Below, one piece after another: positions 27,413 to 35,942 of a stretch of DNA of 64,000 nucleotides (position 1 is the first letter of the stretch; each line of letters opens with the position of its first letter). Origin of the DNA: Saprospiraceae bacterium (GTDB lineage: Bacteria; Bacteroidota; Bacteroidia; Chitinophagales; Saprospiraceae); the NCBI GenBank assembly GCA_020627535.1, contig JAHDGU010000004.1, positions 224,333 to 288,332 on the forward strand, read 5' to 3'. The notes below the pieces were generated by a model, which worked only from the letters and a program-made list of their open reading frames with translations, did not search any database and had not been told where the DNA came from. Made by a program: the position numbers and the translations under genes.

Positions 27413-29185
27413 CTATCCTGTGCCCCAATTTTTCCGCATCACCAAAAGACTCGCCAAAAATATCGCGAGTCCTATTCCGAACTTCAGCCAATCTCCATAG
27501 ATTAAATAACCAACAGAAAACAAGGCTGAATACACCAAAAATATTCCAGCAAACATCAAAAGCAATTCGCGTGGAAGTTGTCCTTGTGTCACTTCGTCTT
27601 CGGTGATCAGGCCATCCGCGATGGCCTTGTTGACCACAGGCTTCCAGCCGACGGCATGAGGTCTGATTTTGCGATAAAATCTCTGCAATACAAGTTGATC
27701 AGTCGGCCGTGTCATGAAGGTCACCAATACCCATACCGCAGTCGTCACAGCTACACAGATCAAAAGCTCAGATCCACCACTTAATTTTCCTTGTAGAGGA
27801 AACTTGAACAACATGGCCATGACAAATGAAGCGATCATCGCACTGATCTCACTGTAGGCGTTAATACGCCACCAAAACCAGCGCAAGATGTATAGCAATC
27901 CAGTGCCAGCACCTAGCAAGACGATGATATCAAATGCTTGTTTGGCATTTTTTAAATACAAAGCGACCACAGCTGCACCGATCATCATGAGGACCGTGGA
28001 GATCCGTCCGACTCGGACCATATCTTTTTCGCTACACTCTGGATCTACGAAGCGTCTATAAACATCATTGGCCATGTAACTAGATCCCCAGTTGAGATGA
28101 GTGGATATCGTCGACATGAAAGCAGCGATCAAAGAGGCAATCACCAGGCCGAGTAATCCTCTTGGCAAATAGCTCAACATCGCAGGATATGCCAGATCAT
28201 GCCCCAATATATCATCTCCTACTCCTGGAAAGCTCGCCTGGATAGAGGTCAAATCTGGAAAGATCACGAGTGATGCCAATGCAATCAAAATCCATGGCCA
28301 CGGGCGCAGGGCATAGTGAGCAATGTTAAAGAACAAGGTAGCTGCCACGGCATTTTTTTCATCCTTGGCCGAGAGCATACGCTGTGCGATATATCCGCCG
28401 CCACCAGGCTCTGCACCAGGGTAATAGGCCGCCCACCACTGCACCGCCAGAGGTATCACCAACAAGGCAATCAGGCTATCCGCGTCTCTAGGAATCAAAT
28501 CAAGTTTGTCCGATACATTTGGATGAGAGATCAATTCTGATAGCCCACCGACCTCAGGGAGATTGACGATGATCACTGCTGCCCAGATCGTACCGATCAT
28601 CGCAAGGATAAACTGAAAAAAATCCGTCAATAAAATACCGCGCAATCCACCCAGTACAGAGTAAACCACTGTCACAATGGACGCGAGCAACAAGGTCTGC
28701 ACAGGTGAGATACCTAGCAATACACCTCCTATCTTGATCCCTGCCAGACAGACCGTCGCCATCACAAGGATATTGAAAATCACTCCGAGATAAATGGCTC
28801 GAAATCCTCGCAAAAAACTCGCTTCAACCCCACTGTATCGAAGCTCATTGAACTCTAGATCGGTCACCACACCGCTACGACGCCAGAGCTTGGCATAGAT
28901 GAATACCGTCAGCATCCCAGTCACCAGGAATGCCCACCACACCCAGTTTCCCGAGACACCGTCTTTGCGCACAATGTCAGTCACCAGATTGGGCGTGTCA
29001 GCGCTAAAAGTAGTAGCGACCATTGAGACGCCCAGCAGCCACCAAGGCATGTTACGACCTGATAAGAAAAACTCAGAGGAGTCCTTCCCCGCCCTACTCG
29101 CGGCATAGAGTCCGATCAGCAGTGACACGACAAAAAAAGCTCCAATGATGATCCAGTCTAGTTGTGATAGATTCATGGAAGACAA
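27413..29185 (-). CDS. Sodium:solute symporter family (SSS) transporter
   Basis: 590 residues, strongly hydrophobic, with about 13-15 membrane segments. It starts with the family pattern LDWIIIGAFFVVSLLIGLY and SGRNMPWWLLGVSMVATTFSAD, and includes GGLRGILLTDFFQF, the region typical of SSS proteins near the sodium site, and IASLIAAFMSTISTHLNWGSSY with the Ser/Thr of TM8. The sequence looks like the Bacteroidota branch often linked with sugars or sialic acid, but the substrate is not deducible. A start at the first or fourth codon (both ATG) is possible. The nonsense-bearing T9SS gene follows within two bases. Confidence 0.92.
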   Translation of the reverse strand: MSSMNLSQLDWIIIGAFFVVSLLIGLYAASRAGKDSSEFFLSGRNMPWWLLGVSMVATTFSADTPNLVTDIVRKDGVSGNWVWWAFLVTGMLTVFIYAKLWRRSGVVTDLEFNELRYSGVEASFLRGFRAIYLGVIFNILVMATVCLAGIKIGGVLLGISPVQTLLLASIVTVVYSVLGGLRGILLTDFFQFILAMIGTIWAAVIIVNLPEVGGLSELISHPNVSDKLDLIPRDADSLIALLVIPLAVQWWAAYYPGAEPGGGGYIAQRMLSAKDEKNAVAATLFFNIAHYALRPWPWILIALASLVIFPDLTSIQASFPGVGDDILGHDLAYPAMLSYLPRGLLGLVIASLIAAFMSTISTHLNWGSSYMANDVYRRFVDPECSEKDMVRVGRISTVLMMIGAAVVALYLKNAKQAFDIIVLLGAGTGLLYILRWFWWRINAYSEISAMIASFVMAMLFKFPLQGKLSGGSELLICVAVTTAVWVLVTFMTRPTDQLVLQRFYRKIRPHAVGWKPVVNKAIADGLITEDEVTQGQLPRELLLMFAGIFLVYSALFSVGYLIYGDWLKFGIGLAIFLASLLVMRKNWGTG

Positions 29186-29275
29186 GGTACGAAAATTTGG
29201 AAGCTATCAGGTCTTAAGCTTGCAGGCTGGATCTATCCAACGAGATCGCATATATTGTGAGTCAATGCTCTGATC

Positions 29276-29368
29276 GAAGATGCCTTGATCCGGACCCTCC
29301 TCGATCCTCCCTTGAAAGAGAGGAAGCTGTCAACTATCTTCAGGACGATATTAAATTAGGACGAAATA
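29276..29368. repeat. Dispersed repeat unit A, copy 1
   Basis: A diverged copy of the unit found again at about 29794 and 30021: a GATCCGGACCCTCCTCGATC-type core, a CCTCCCTT/AAGGGAGG-like palindrome (here imperfect) and a GTCAACTATCTTCAGGACGA tail. The stretch from here to 29700 holds no gene; it includes a further palindrome (ATACTTTGC...GCAAAGTAT, 29407-29430). Confidence 0.7.
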
Positions 29369-29708
29369 CTTGGCTGCAAGCTCTACATCAAAGATGCCTT
29401 GGTCCGATACTTTGCCTTGATGCAAAGTATCCAAAAATCAAGGCTGTACACGTTTCTTCACGCTGCGAGAGCTCGCAACACTCCTAAGGCATGCAAACTC
29501 GTCCCTTGGAATCTTCACGATTCACCTTGCTTTTCCTTTTCATCCTTCGCCATCTAGCACTTATTTGGACTTCATACAGTGCATGCCTCTTAACGGGCGT
29601 TGCGAACTTTCTCACTAAAACGTGTAAGGCCAATCAAAGAGGAACCAGTCCCTTTCTAAAACTAAACTGTCTTCCGTGAGCTCGTGGCAAATGGAGACGA
29701 GGCGTCCT

Positions 29709-29873
29709 GGGTAACTGACCGATCCCTTTGGGTCGATGCCCTCAGGCGGCATCGAAGGGAAGGCACCGCGAAGCGGATGGGATGGCTTGATATAAAGACG
29801 CCTTAGTCCGGACCCTCCTCGATCCTCCCTTGAAAGGGAGGAAGATGTCAACTATCTTCAGGACGATATACAA
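29709..29873. repeat. Direct repeat B+A, copy 1
   Basis: About 160 bases repeated almost exactly 227 bases further on (29936-30097). Unit B contains GATGCC...GGCATC and other small palindromes; unit A follows at 29794 with the CCTCCCTTGAAAGGGAGG hairpin. Minus-strand ORFs across it (SHPLRGAFPSMPPEGIDPKG) occur in both copies and are repeat-derived, not genes. Confidence 0.8.
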
Positions 29874-29935
29874 TTAGGACGAAATGTAAACATAGATTCC
29901 TTCCCCTCGTGAGGGGAAGGTGCCGAAGGCGGATG

Positions 29936-30097
29936 GGGTAACTGACCGATCCCTTTGGGTCGATGCCCTCAGGCGGCATCGAAGGGAAGGCACCGCGAAG
30001 CGGATGGGATGGCTTGATATAAAGACGCCTAGGTCCGGACCCTCCTCGATCCTCCCTTGAAAGGGAGGAAGATGTCAACAGCATTCAGGACGATACA
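29936..30097. repeat. Direct repeat B+A, copy 2
   Basis: Second copy of the B+A unit; the copies differ at only a few positions over about 160 bases. The 60-base spacer before it includes a perfect TTCCCCTC...GAGGGGAA palindrome and a GGTGCCGAAGGCGGATGGGG segment, and that segment recurs after copy 2 at about 30098-30117, marking the start of a third, cut-off unit beside the BatE-like gene. Confidence 0.8.
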
Positions 30098-30128
30098 GGT
30101 GCCGAAGGTGGATGGGGTTCAGATCCCT

Positions 30129-30884
30129 TCAAATAAACCGAATCACTTCCTCCTTTACCCATCCTTCTTCCAGATTGGGCAGGATGATGAGTCTCCACTC
30201 ACCAAGTTGATCTCGGGTCTTGACCTTGGTGCCAGGCGGAATCTTTCGGATGGTCTTAGCGATAGACTCAGGTGCTGCGTAGAGCTCTTGACTCGCTTCA
30301 GTGATGACACCCTCATTGGGTCGAAACTCGTACTTGGCCCGCCAAGCACCAAAAATGAGTGATACCATACATAGAAATGACATAACAAACGGCGCACTTC
30401 TGGGCAACTTGCTTTCTCTCTCCGTATGAAGAAAATAATAACTCATACTCGCAGCAAAAGCGAACAAAATACTCAGTACTGCCCATATCGTGCTGCGCCA
30501 CATATCTCTGATGGCAAGCCCCCAATTGAGTAGAAAAAAACCCTTGAGATCAGTCCAGCGATGATCCAATTTTTTCTGACAATTTTCTATGGCAGAGTTG
30601 ATCACTTTATTATTTCTACCCCATTTTCTCGCTTTTTCGAAGTAGAGGATTGCCTCTGCATATTGTTCAGACTCGTAGGCGGAGAGACCTGCATTGGTAT
30701 ACAGTTTTTTCGAGCCATATCCTTCTGCGACCAGTGCATCATATGCCCCTAGAGCCTCCTTGTACCGGCCTCGTTCGTAAGCTGCATCTGCACCGCTGAT
30801 CACGGCAGTTAGCTCCTCTGTCTGTTGGCAAGACTGCAACAGCAAACAAAGGGTCATGAATGATATCAGGCAAGCACGAATCAT
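30129..30884 (-). CDS. BatE-like TPR/SH3 membrane protein
   Basis: 251 residues. The N-terminus is a lipoprotein-like signal (LCLLLQSC), followed by TPR repeats (about 35-110; YERGRYKEALGAYDALVA, YTNAGLSAYESEQYAEAI), two hydrophobic segments (about 135-155 and 165-180) and a C-terminal bacterial SH3-like domain (ELYAAPESIAKTIRKIPPG, GWVKEEVI). This order matches BatE-type proteins of Bacteroidota, which usually sit with the MoxR-vWA 'Bat' cluster; no bat genes are in this window, so the link rests on architecture only. The start overlaps the stop of the OstA-like gene by four bases (ATGA), indicating translational coupling. Confidence 0.8.
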   Translation of the reverse strand: MIRACLISFMTLCLLLQSCQQTEELTAVISGADAAYERGRYKEALGAYDALVAEGYGSKKLYTNAGLSAYESEQYAEAILYFEKARKWGRNNKVINSAIENCQKKLDHRWTDLKGFFLLNWGLAIRDMWRSTIWAVLSILFAFAASMSYYFLHTERESKLPRSAPFVMSFLCMVSLIFGAWRAKYEFRPNEGVITEASQELYAAPESIAKTIRKIPPGTKVKTRDQLGEWRLIILPNLEEGWVKEEVIRFI

Positions 30885-32773
30885 AGGCGCAAATCTAATA
30901 TCTGCGCGGGTCTCAGATCATACTTCCAGACGAATCCCTCTAGCCTTTCCGTCTCGTGCGCGTACTTCGACATAGGATAATATTTTAGCTCAGGCTGCTT
31001 GAGCCAATGGATTTTTTTGACTTCATTATTATCAAAGTCGATTCTGATCTTACTGCTGATACTACGATTGAGTCCGATGAATTCTTTTTCGTCATTGCGG
31101 ACATAGTAGATCGACTCCGCATTGCCATCCACTTGCACGTCATCAAGCTTATTTTCTGCGAAGTACCCATCGATATATTTCCCTCTGATCTGCTGATAGT
31201 AAGGCTTTGCCTCCAAGGAAATGATCAAGCCATTTTCTCTCATTTCTAGCAAGTCCGCCTTGCCGTCTGCCAGCTTGAGAGACATCGTATCAGAGCTTAG
31301 CTGGGTACTATCCATCCAGAGCATCGGCTGTCGCCAAAATCGGAGTGTACTATCGCCATCATTGTAGCTCAAGCTATCGCAGACACCTTGCATATCATCA
31401 CTGAAAATCCTCACGTCATAGAAGGCATGCAACTCTTTGACACTATCTTCTCGTTCGTAGCTGATCAGCGTATCCGCACAGATATAAAGCGTGTCTTGGA
31501 TATCGGTCTCAAGCTTGAGGATCGGTCTACCGCCAAATGCTCTGACGTAGCCATCAGCTTGCCTAAACATCAGCGTATCTGTATCAATCGCCAGATCGTT
31601 GATCGTATCCTTGTAGACGACATTGCCATAGGCATATCCCCAGTCCGTATCCTTTTGGGCGAAAGCCATCCGATCCGCATCAAGACTCATGGTCACATCC
31701 TCATAGTGGCTCCTCTGGGTACTTTGAAACTCCTCAGTCTCTGTATTGAAGATCAACTCATCTCCTTGCATGGTCTGATCATTGCTCTTCATATATCCAT
31801 CACCGAGTACCTTACCATCTCCACTCTGCCGGTTATAAGCAATAAAGTCTCCGTCGGCGGTCATATCGGATGATACATAGTAGGCATTACCAATCAAGTT
31901 GATACTATCGAGTCGACTGTAATACTCAATCGTATCTGCTCGCGCATCCATATCCTGTCCAGTGAAGCGAGCATTGCGCTCAAAGGATGCATAGCCTGTG
32001 CCATAATCGTAGTATCCATCTTCACAGTACATATCTCCGGCCTCCATCTTGATATCAGTCGGCGCTTCAAATAACACCTGCTTCAGTCCCGTGAGGTACC
32101 TCAAAGTATCTGTGCGCACATCCAGACTATCACTATATACATAGACGCTATCTGCCACTTCAAAAAGCCTCGCCTGCCTGTAGTACACGCCGCGTTGACT
32201 GTAAATCTCAGCACGCTCATCCTCGAGCAGCGATGTACCGTAGTACCTGACCGTCTCCCGATCCATATCGTAGCTCAGGCGACGTGTCGTGAGTCGCTGA
32301 CTACCACTCTCCATCAGTACATCCCCGAAGATCTCTGCGACACTGGAGTCACCTTGATACACCAACGAATCCCCAAAGAGTCTGGTGGTATCATTGCGCA
32401 GGATGACTACTTCCCCCATAGCTGTGACCGTATTGTCCTCGAAGTAGGCGGAGTCACAGTATAGATAGCTACTATCATGATAGAAGACCACATCTCCGCG
32501 GAGAAACTGCCTACTTTTTCCCTCCTCTTGTGAAAGGAGTATATAGTCTGACCGAAGGATACGCACAAGCTCCGTGCTGTCAGTTTGAGTACTATCAGGG
32601 ACTGGAATCATCGGTGTAGGCCTCTGAGCACAGAGATTTGCACCTGCGGCCATGCTTGCCAGCAAAATGAAAAATCTACAAAGTCTTGTTCTCAGAATCT
32701 GCACGTCGCAATAGATAACTCCATTATCTCCGGAAGTATTCCGTGATAAGAAGTTCTTAGCACTTTCGTGCAA
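30881..32773 (-). CDS. OstA-like protein (LptA/LptD N-domain related), exported
   Basis: 630 residues composed of many short beta-strand repeats of the OstA/LptA type: FLRGDVVFYHDSSYLYCDSA, AMGEVVILRND, YCEDGYYDYGTG, GNAYYVSSDMTADGDFIAY. Proteins of this kind form a beta-jelly-roll path for lipopolysaccharide between the membranes (LptA-like, family knowledge). The real signal peptide is RLCRFFILLASMAAGANLCAQ at about 30-50, so the start may be GTG at 32704 rather than ATG at 32773. It is followed by the BatE-like gene with a four-base overlap and preceded by the Lacal_2735 gene, forming a short minus-strand operon. Confidence 0.84.
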   Translation of the reverse strand: MHESAKNFLSRNTSGDNGVIYCDVQILRTRLCRFFILLASMAAGANLCAQRPTPMIPVPDSTQTDSTELVRILRSDYILLSQEEGKSRQFLRGDVVFYHDSSYLYCDSAYFEDNTVTAMGEVVILRNDTTRLFGDSLVYQGDSSVAEIFGDVLMESGSQRLTTRRLSYDMDRETVRYYGTSLLEDERAEIYSQRGVYYRQARLFEVADSVYVYSDSLDVRTDTLRYLTGLKQVLFEAPTDIKMEAGDMYCEDGYYDYGTGYASFERNARFTGQDMDARADTIEYYSRLDSINLIGNAYYVSSDMTADGDFIAYNRQSGDGKVLGDGYMKSNDQTMQGDELIFNTETEEFQSTQRSHYEDVTMSLDADRMAFAQKDTDWGYAYGNVVYKDTINDLAIDTDTLMFRQADGYVRAFGGRPILKLETDIQDTLYICADTLISYEREDSVKELHAFYDVRIFSDDMQGVCDSLSYNDGDSTLRFWRQPMLWMDSTQLSSDTMSLKLADGKADLLEMRENGLIISLEAKPYYQQIRGKYIDGYFAENKLDDVQVDGNAESIYYVRNDEKEFIGLNRSISSKIRIDFDNNEVKKIHWLKQPELKYYPMSKYAHETERLEGFVWKYDLRPAQILDLRL

Positions 32774-32776
32774 ATA

Positions 32777-32941
32777 TCAATCCATTGCCTCGATTTTTTT
32801 CCAGAGTTCTTCGGCCTCTGCTGTCTTGGCATCTGAGCGTGTGCGATCGATCTTGGACAGATCAAAGGCCTCCTTGAGCATTGCCTCGTGTTTAGCGATG
32901 AGTTTTTCCTTCTCTGACTTCTTTTTGAATAGTCCAAACAT
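32777..32941 (-). CDS. Lacal_2735 family small protein
   Basis: 54 residues: MFGLFKKKSEKEKLIAKHEA... ending AEAEELWKKIEAMD. The start MFGLFKKKSE and the helical body SDAKTAEAEELWKKIE are the hallmarks of the Bacteroidota Lacal_2735 family. A longer frame exists from 33106, but it runs through the end of the neighbouring oxidoreductase and is not credible. Charged, probably one helical hairpin; function unknown. It lies 37 bases after the FAD oxidoreductase on the same strand. Confidence 0.85.
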   Translation of the reverse strand: MFGLFKKKSEKEKLIAKHEAMLKEAFDLSKIDRTRSDAKTAEAEELWKKIEAMD

Positions 32942-32978
32942 GCCATTGATATTATAGCCGTGTAATGCTGATAGGCAT

Positions 32979-34100
32979 CTATTGTTCAAGCAAAGACAGC
33001 ACTTCTTGAGCGAGTTGCATCCCGATCGCCACGCCCATACCACCGAGTCCGATGGCCTTAATGACGCCGTCCGTCTCAAGCTTGACAGAGGGCTCAGGTC
33101 GATCATGTACGCCTAGTAGGCCTGACCAGTGGAACTGTGGCTCAATCTCGGGTACCACGAAGAGGGACTGCGCTTTCGCGCAAATGAGCTGCTGCGCCTC
33201 AGTGGTCTCTACCATCTCGACAGTCTCTTCTGCTTTGCCGAGCAGATGTCTTCCACCTCCAGCAAGAAGTCTCCGACCGACATTGCGGAAATAAAAATAT
33301 CCTCGATCCATATGGATGCAGGCTTTCCATGGGATATCCATGCGCTGCGACATGATGATTTGATTGCGCACAGGTCTCAGGCCTTTGGCTTCCGCCAAAT
33401 GAGTGCTGAGTCCATTTGTCGCGAAGATGAGACGATCTGTGCGAAGCTTGAGTCCTTGGTCACTGCTCAGGAGCCAAGCGTCTATTCCCGCCCGCTCATA
33501 AGACTGAATGCGTACACCAGGGATGATCCTCACACCGCGCTGTCGCAAGATCTTGTGCACTACGGATAGCAGGTGAGCTGGCTGTATCTGTCCTTCAGAC
33601 TCATGCTTTATCGACTGCACATTTGGGCGGAAGCCCTTGACTTCCCCTGCTGGACTGAAGTAGTCTGGGATATCTGAGATATCCTTCATGAGCCGATTGA
33701 GTCCATCAAGCTGATCACGACTGTCGAGATAAGACTCAGTGAGATCTTGTGGATAAAGCTCGTAGCCTTCTACCCAGTCATGCGGTACGCTGTAATATTC
33801 GAGAAATGCTGCAAGAAGTCTGCGGCCTTTCCAGCGACGCTCTACGAGTTCCGCCATACGATCCCAACTCGCCTCATCTGCTGTGGCCAATAGTTCGGAG
33901 GCTGAGCCTGTACAAATAAAACCAGCATTCTTGGTGCTAGCACCTTGAGGCATGGCGTGTGCATCGATCAGTTGGATACCTGCTTTGGGATATTTGCGCG
34001 ACAGCGCCTCTGCGATAAAACTACCTGTGAGTCCCGCACCGACGATGGTGAAGTCCGCGTGTGCCGCTAGCAGCTGTCGTTCCCAGTAACTGTAAGCCAT
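32979..34100 (-). CDS. FAD-dependent oxidoreductase (DAO family)
   Basis: 373 residues. The N-terminal dinucleotide-binding motif is FTIVGAGLTGSFIAEAL, and the second FAD contact appears as LRTDRLIFATNGLSTHLAE; the C-terminal IGLGGMGVAIGMQLA is the usual flavin-closing segment. The layout is that of glycine oxidase / D-amino-acid dehydrogenase-like 'DAO' enzymes, which oxidise amines or amino acids with FAD; the substrate is not clear. Cytoplasmic, no signal peptide. It starts the minus-strand run that continues into the Lacal_2735, OstA-like and BatE-like genes. Confidence 0.88.
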   Translation of the reverse strand: MAYSYWERQLLAAHADFTIVGAGLTGSFIAEALSRKYPKAGIQLIDAHAMPQGASTKNAGFICTGSASELLATADEASWDRMAELVERRWKGRRLLAAFLEYYSVPHDWVEGYELYPQDLTESYLDSRDQLDGLNRLMKDISDIPDYFSPAGEVKGFRPNVQSIKHESEGQIQPAHLLSVVHKILRQRGVRIIPGVRIQSYERAGIDAWLLSSDQGLKLRTDRLIFATNGLSTHLAEAKGLRPVRNQIIMSQRMDIPWKACIHMDRGYFYFRNVGRRLLAGGGRHLLGKAEETVEMVETTEAQQLICAKAQSLFVVPEIEPQFHWSGLLGVHDRPEPSVKLETDGVIKAIGLGGMGVAIGMQLAQEVLSLLEQ

Positions 34101-34167
34101 AATTACCTAACAACTAGACGTCCAAAATGATCGTATTGGCTCTAACTTCGCGAAATAATCTGACAAA

Positions 34168-34596
34168 ATGCTACAAAGGATACAAACGATATGGATGTTG
34201 CTCGCGGCGATCGTGATGGCACTACTCTTCAAGTTGCCCATGGCCAAGAGCCTGAAAAACAATGAAGGCATGGTGCTCAATGGTAGCCTCGAGTCTATCG
34301 ATCATGTCGCTCTCATCTCTGTCAATGCACTCTCTCTGGTACTGATCATAGCAGCCATCGCGCTCTTCAAGAATCGTCCACTGCAGCTCAAGCTCAATGC
34401 CGTCAATATGCTCATCGCTTTGGCATTACCGATCGCGGCATACTTTCTGCTCCGCTCAGAGCAAGGACAAGGGCCAATACTGAGCCTCGTGCCAGGCAGT
34501 TTTTTCCCTGCTTTAGCGATTTTACTGCTGATCTTGGCGAATCGAGCCATCCGTAAGGATGACAAGTTGGTCAAGAGTGCGGATCGATTGAGATAA
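34168..34596 (+). CDS. DUF4293 family membrane protein
   Basis: 142 residues with four hydrophobic segments: IWMLLAAIVMALLFKLP, ALISVNALSLVLIIAAIALF, MLIALALPIAAYFLL and PALAILLLILANRAI. The start MLQRIQTIWMLLA and the end LILANRAIRKDDKLVKSADRLR are the Bacteroidota DUF4293 signature. Inner-membrane, function unknown. It is a lone plus-strand gene between two minus-strand ones; its stop is only three bases from the convergent M20 gene. Confidence 0.9.
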   Translation: MLQRIQTIWMLLAAIVMALLFKLPMAKSLKNNEGMVLNGSLESIDHVALISVNALSLVLIIAAIALFKNRPLQLKLNAVNMLIALALPIAAYFLLRSEQGQGPILSLVPGSFFPALAILLLILANRAIRKDDKLVKSADRLR

Positions 34597-34599
34597 GTT

Positions 34600-35895
34600 T
34601 TACTGTCCTGTGTCTGCGTAGTCTAGCGCTACATTGACCATCAGTTCCACTCCAAGGCGCATACTACTGTCATCGATGTAGAAATCCGGTGTGTGGTGAG
34701 GCGCTGCTTCTGACGCTGGTGTATCAAGAGACTTTCCGCCGAGAAACCAGAAGAATGACGGAATCTCATTGGCATAATAGCTGAAGTCTTCTCCGCCAGT
34801 GATGGCAGGAATCACCTGGACCTTGTCCTCCCCGGCAGTTGCAAATACGGTAGGGATCATCCGTCGTGTAAGCTCGGGATGATTGTAAGTCACTGGCACG
34901 TACTTGAAGATATCTACCTCTACAGTCGCTCCTTGTGCTGCCGCTATGTGCTCTGCGGTGTGGCGGATCTTCTTGTGGATAAGATTTTGCATAGCTGTGT
35001 CCAGTGTGCGGATCGTACCCACTAGGGTTACTTCCTCTGGAATGATATTATTGCGTACTCCACCCTCGATCTTACCGACTGAGATGACGGCAGCATTGCG
35101 CGTGAGATCGGTCTGTCGGGAGATGATGGTCTGAAGTCCCATGACGATCTGCGCTGCTGTGACGATAGGATCCACTCCACCCCAAGGGCGTGATCCATGT
35201 GTCTGCTTTCCATGCACCTTGATTTCAAAACGGTCACTCGCTGCAAGTAGACCGCCCACGCGATACTGCACCGTCCCTAGATCACTTCCTGATCCGATGT
35301 GCTGACCAAACATCACCTCGATGCCAAATCTGTCAAGCAGCCCTTCCTTGACCATGAGCTTGGCTCCACCTTCCTCTCCTGGAGGCGATCCTTCTTCTGC
35401 AGGCTGAAAGACAAAGACGATTTTGCCTTTTACTTGATCCTTCATACCTGTCAATATCTTGGCCGCACCCATCAGCATGGCGGTGTGCGTATCATGTCCA
35501 CAGGCATGCATGACGCCTGTTTCTTTGCCCAGGTAAGTCGTCCGCACCTTGGATGCATATGGTACTGGAGTCCGCTCAGTTACTGGAAGCGCATCGATGT
35601 CCGCTCGCAGTCCGACGGTGGGGCCCGGTTGCCCGCCTTGAAGCACGGCTACGACGCCAGTATGCGCGATACCTGTGTGTACCTCGAGACCGAGCTCCTC
35701 CATATGCTTGGCGATGTACTTTGCAGTCTCAAATTCTCGATTGGACAACTCAGGATTCTGATGGAAGTGATGTCGCCATTCGATCACCTGCGGCTCTATG
35801 GAGCGCGCGAGTGCGGAAATATCAGCTTTGGACTGGGCATTTAATTGCAACATTGTTGCGACTAATACAAAGAGAATCAAGAACTTACGGTACAT
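34600..35895 (-). CDS. Secreted M20-family amidohydrolase (N-acyl-amino-acid hydrolase type)
   Basis: 431 residues from the ATG at 35895, giving a normal signal peptide (MYRKFLILFVLVATMLQLNAQ); an ATG at 35940 would add 15 residues before it. Metal-site motifs of M20D are present: LRADIDALPVTE, VMHACGHDTHTAML (Cys/His ligands), VFQPAEEG with catalytic Glu, and TGGEDFSYYA near the end. These di-metal enzymes split N-acyl amino acids or hippurate-like amides (family knowledge). The signal peptide places it in the periplasm or outside. Confidence 0.9.
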   Translation of the reverse strand: MYRKFLILFVLVATMLQLNAQSKADISALARSIEPQVIEWRHHFHQNPELSNREFETAKYIAKHMEELGLEVHTGIAHTGVVAVLQGGQPGPTVGLRADIDALPVTERTPVPYASKVRTTYLGKETGVMHACGHDTHTAMLMGAAKILTGMKDQVKGKIVFVFQPAEEGSPPGEEGGAKLMVKEGLLDRFGIEVMFGQHIGSGSDLGTVQYRVGGLLAASDRFEIKVHGKQTHGSRPWGGVDPIVTAAQIVMGLQTIISRQTDLTRNAAVISVGKIEGGVRNNIIPEEVTLVGTIRTLDTAMQNLIHKKIRHTAEHIAAAQGATVEVDIFKYVPVTYNHPELTRRMIPTVFATAGEDKVQVIPAITGGEDFSYYANEIPSFFWFLGGKSLDTPASEAAPHHTPDFYIDDSSMRLGVELMVNVALDYADTGQ

Positions 35896-35942
35896 TTTTA
35901 TTTGCTTTGAAGCGAATATAGGAAATGCCCCGTAAATCACCC

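Noticed and set aside
29615..30084. Two similar minus-strand ORFs (about 78 residues each) in the repeat block
   Set aside because: They are the same frame across two copies of a non-coding direct repeat, with no start signal or family; their similarity comes from the DNA repeat.
32942..33106. N-terminal extension of the Lacal_2735 protein
   Set aside because: It overlaps the oxidoreductase gene in another frame; the family start is MFGLFKKKSE at 32941.
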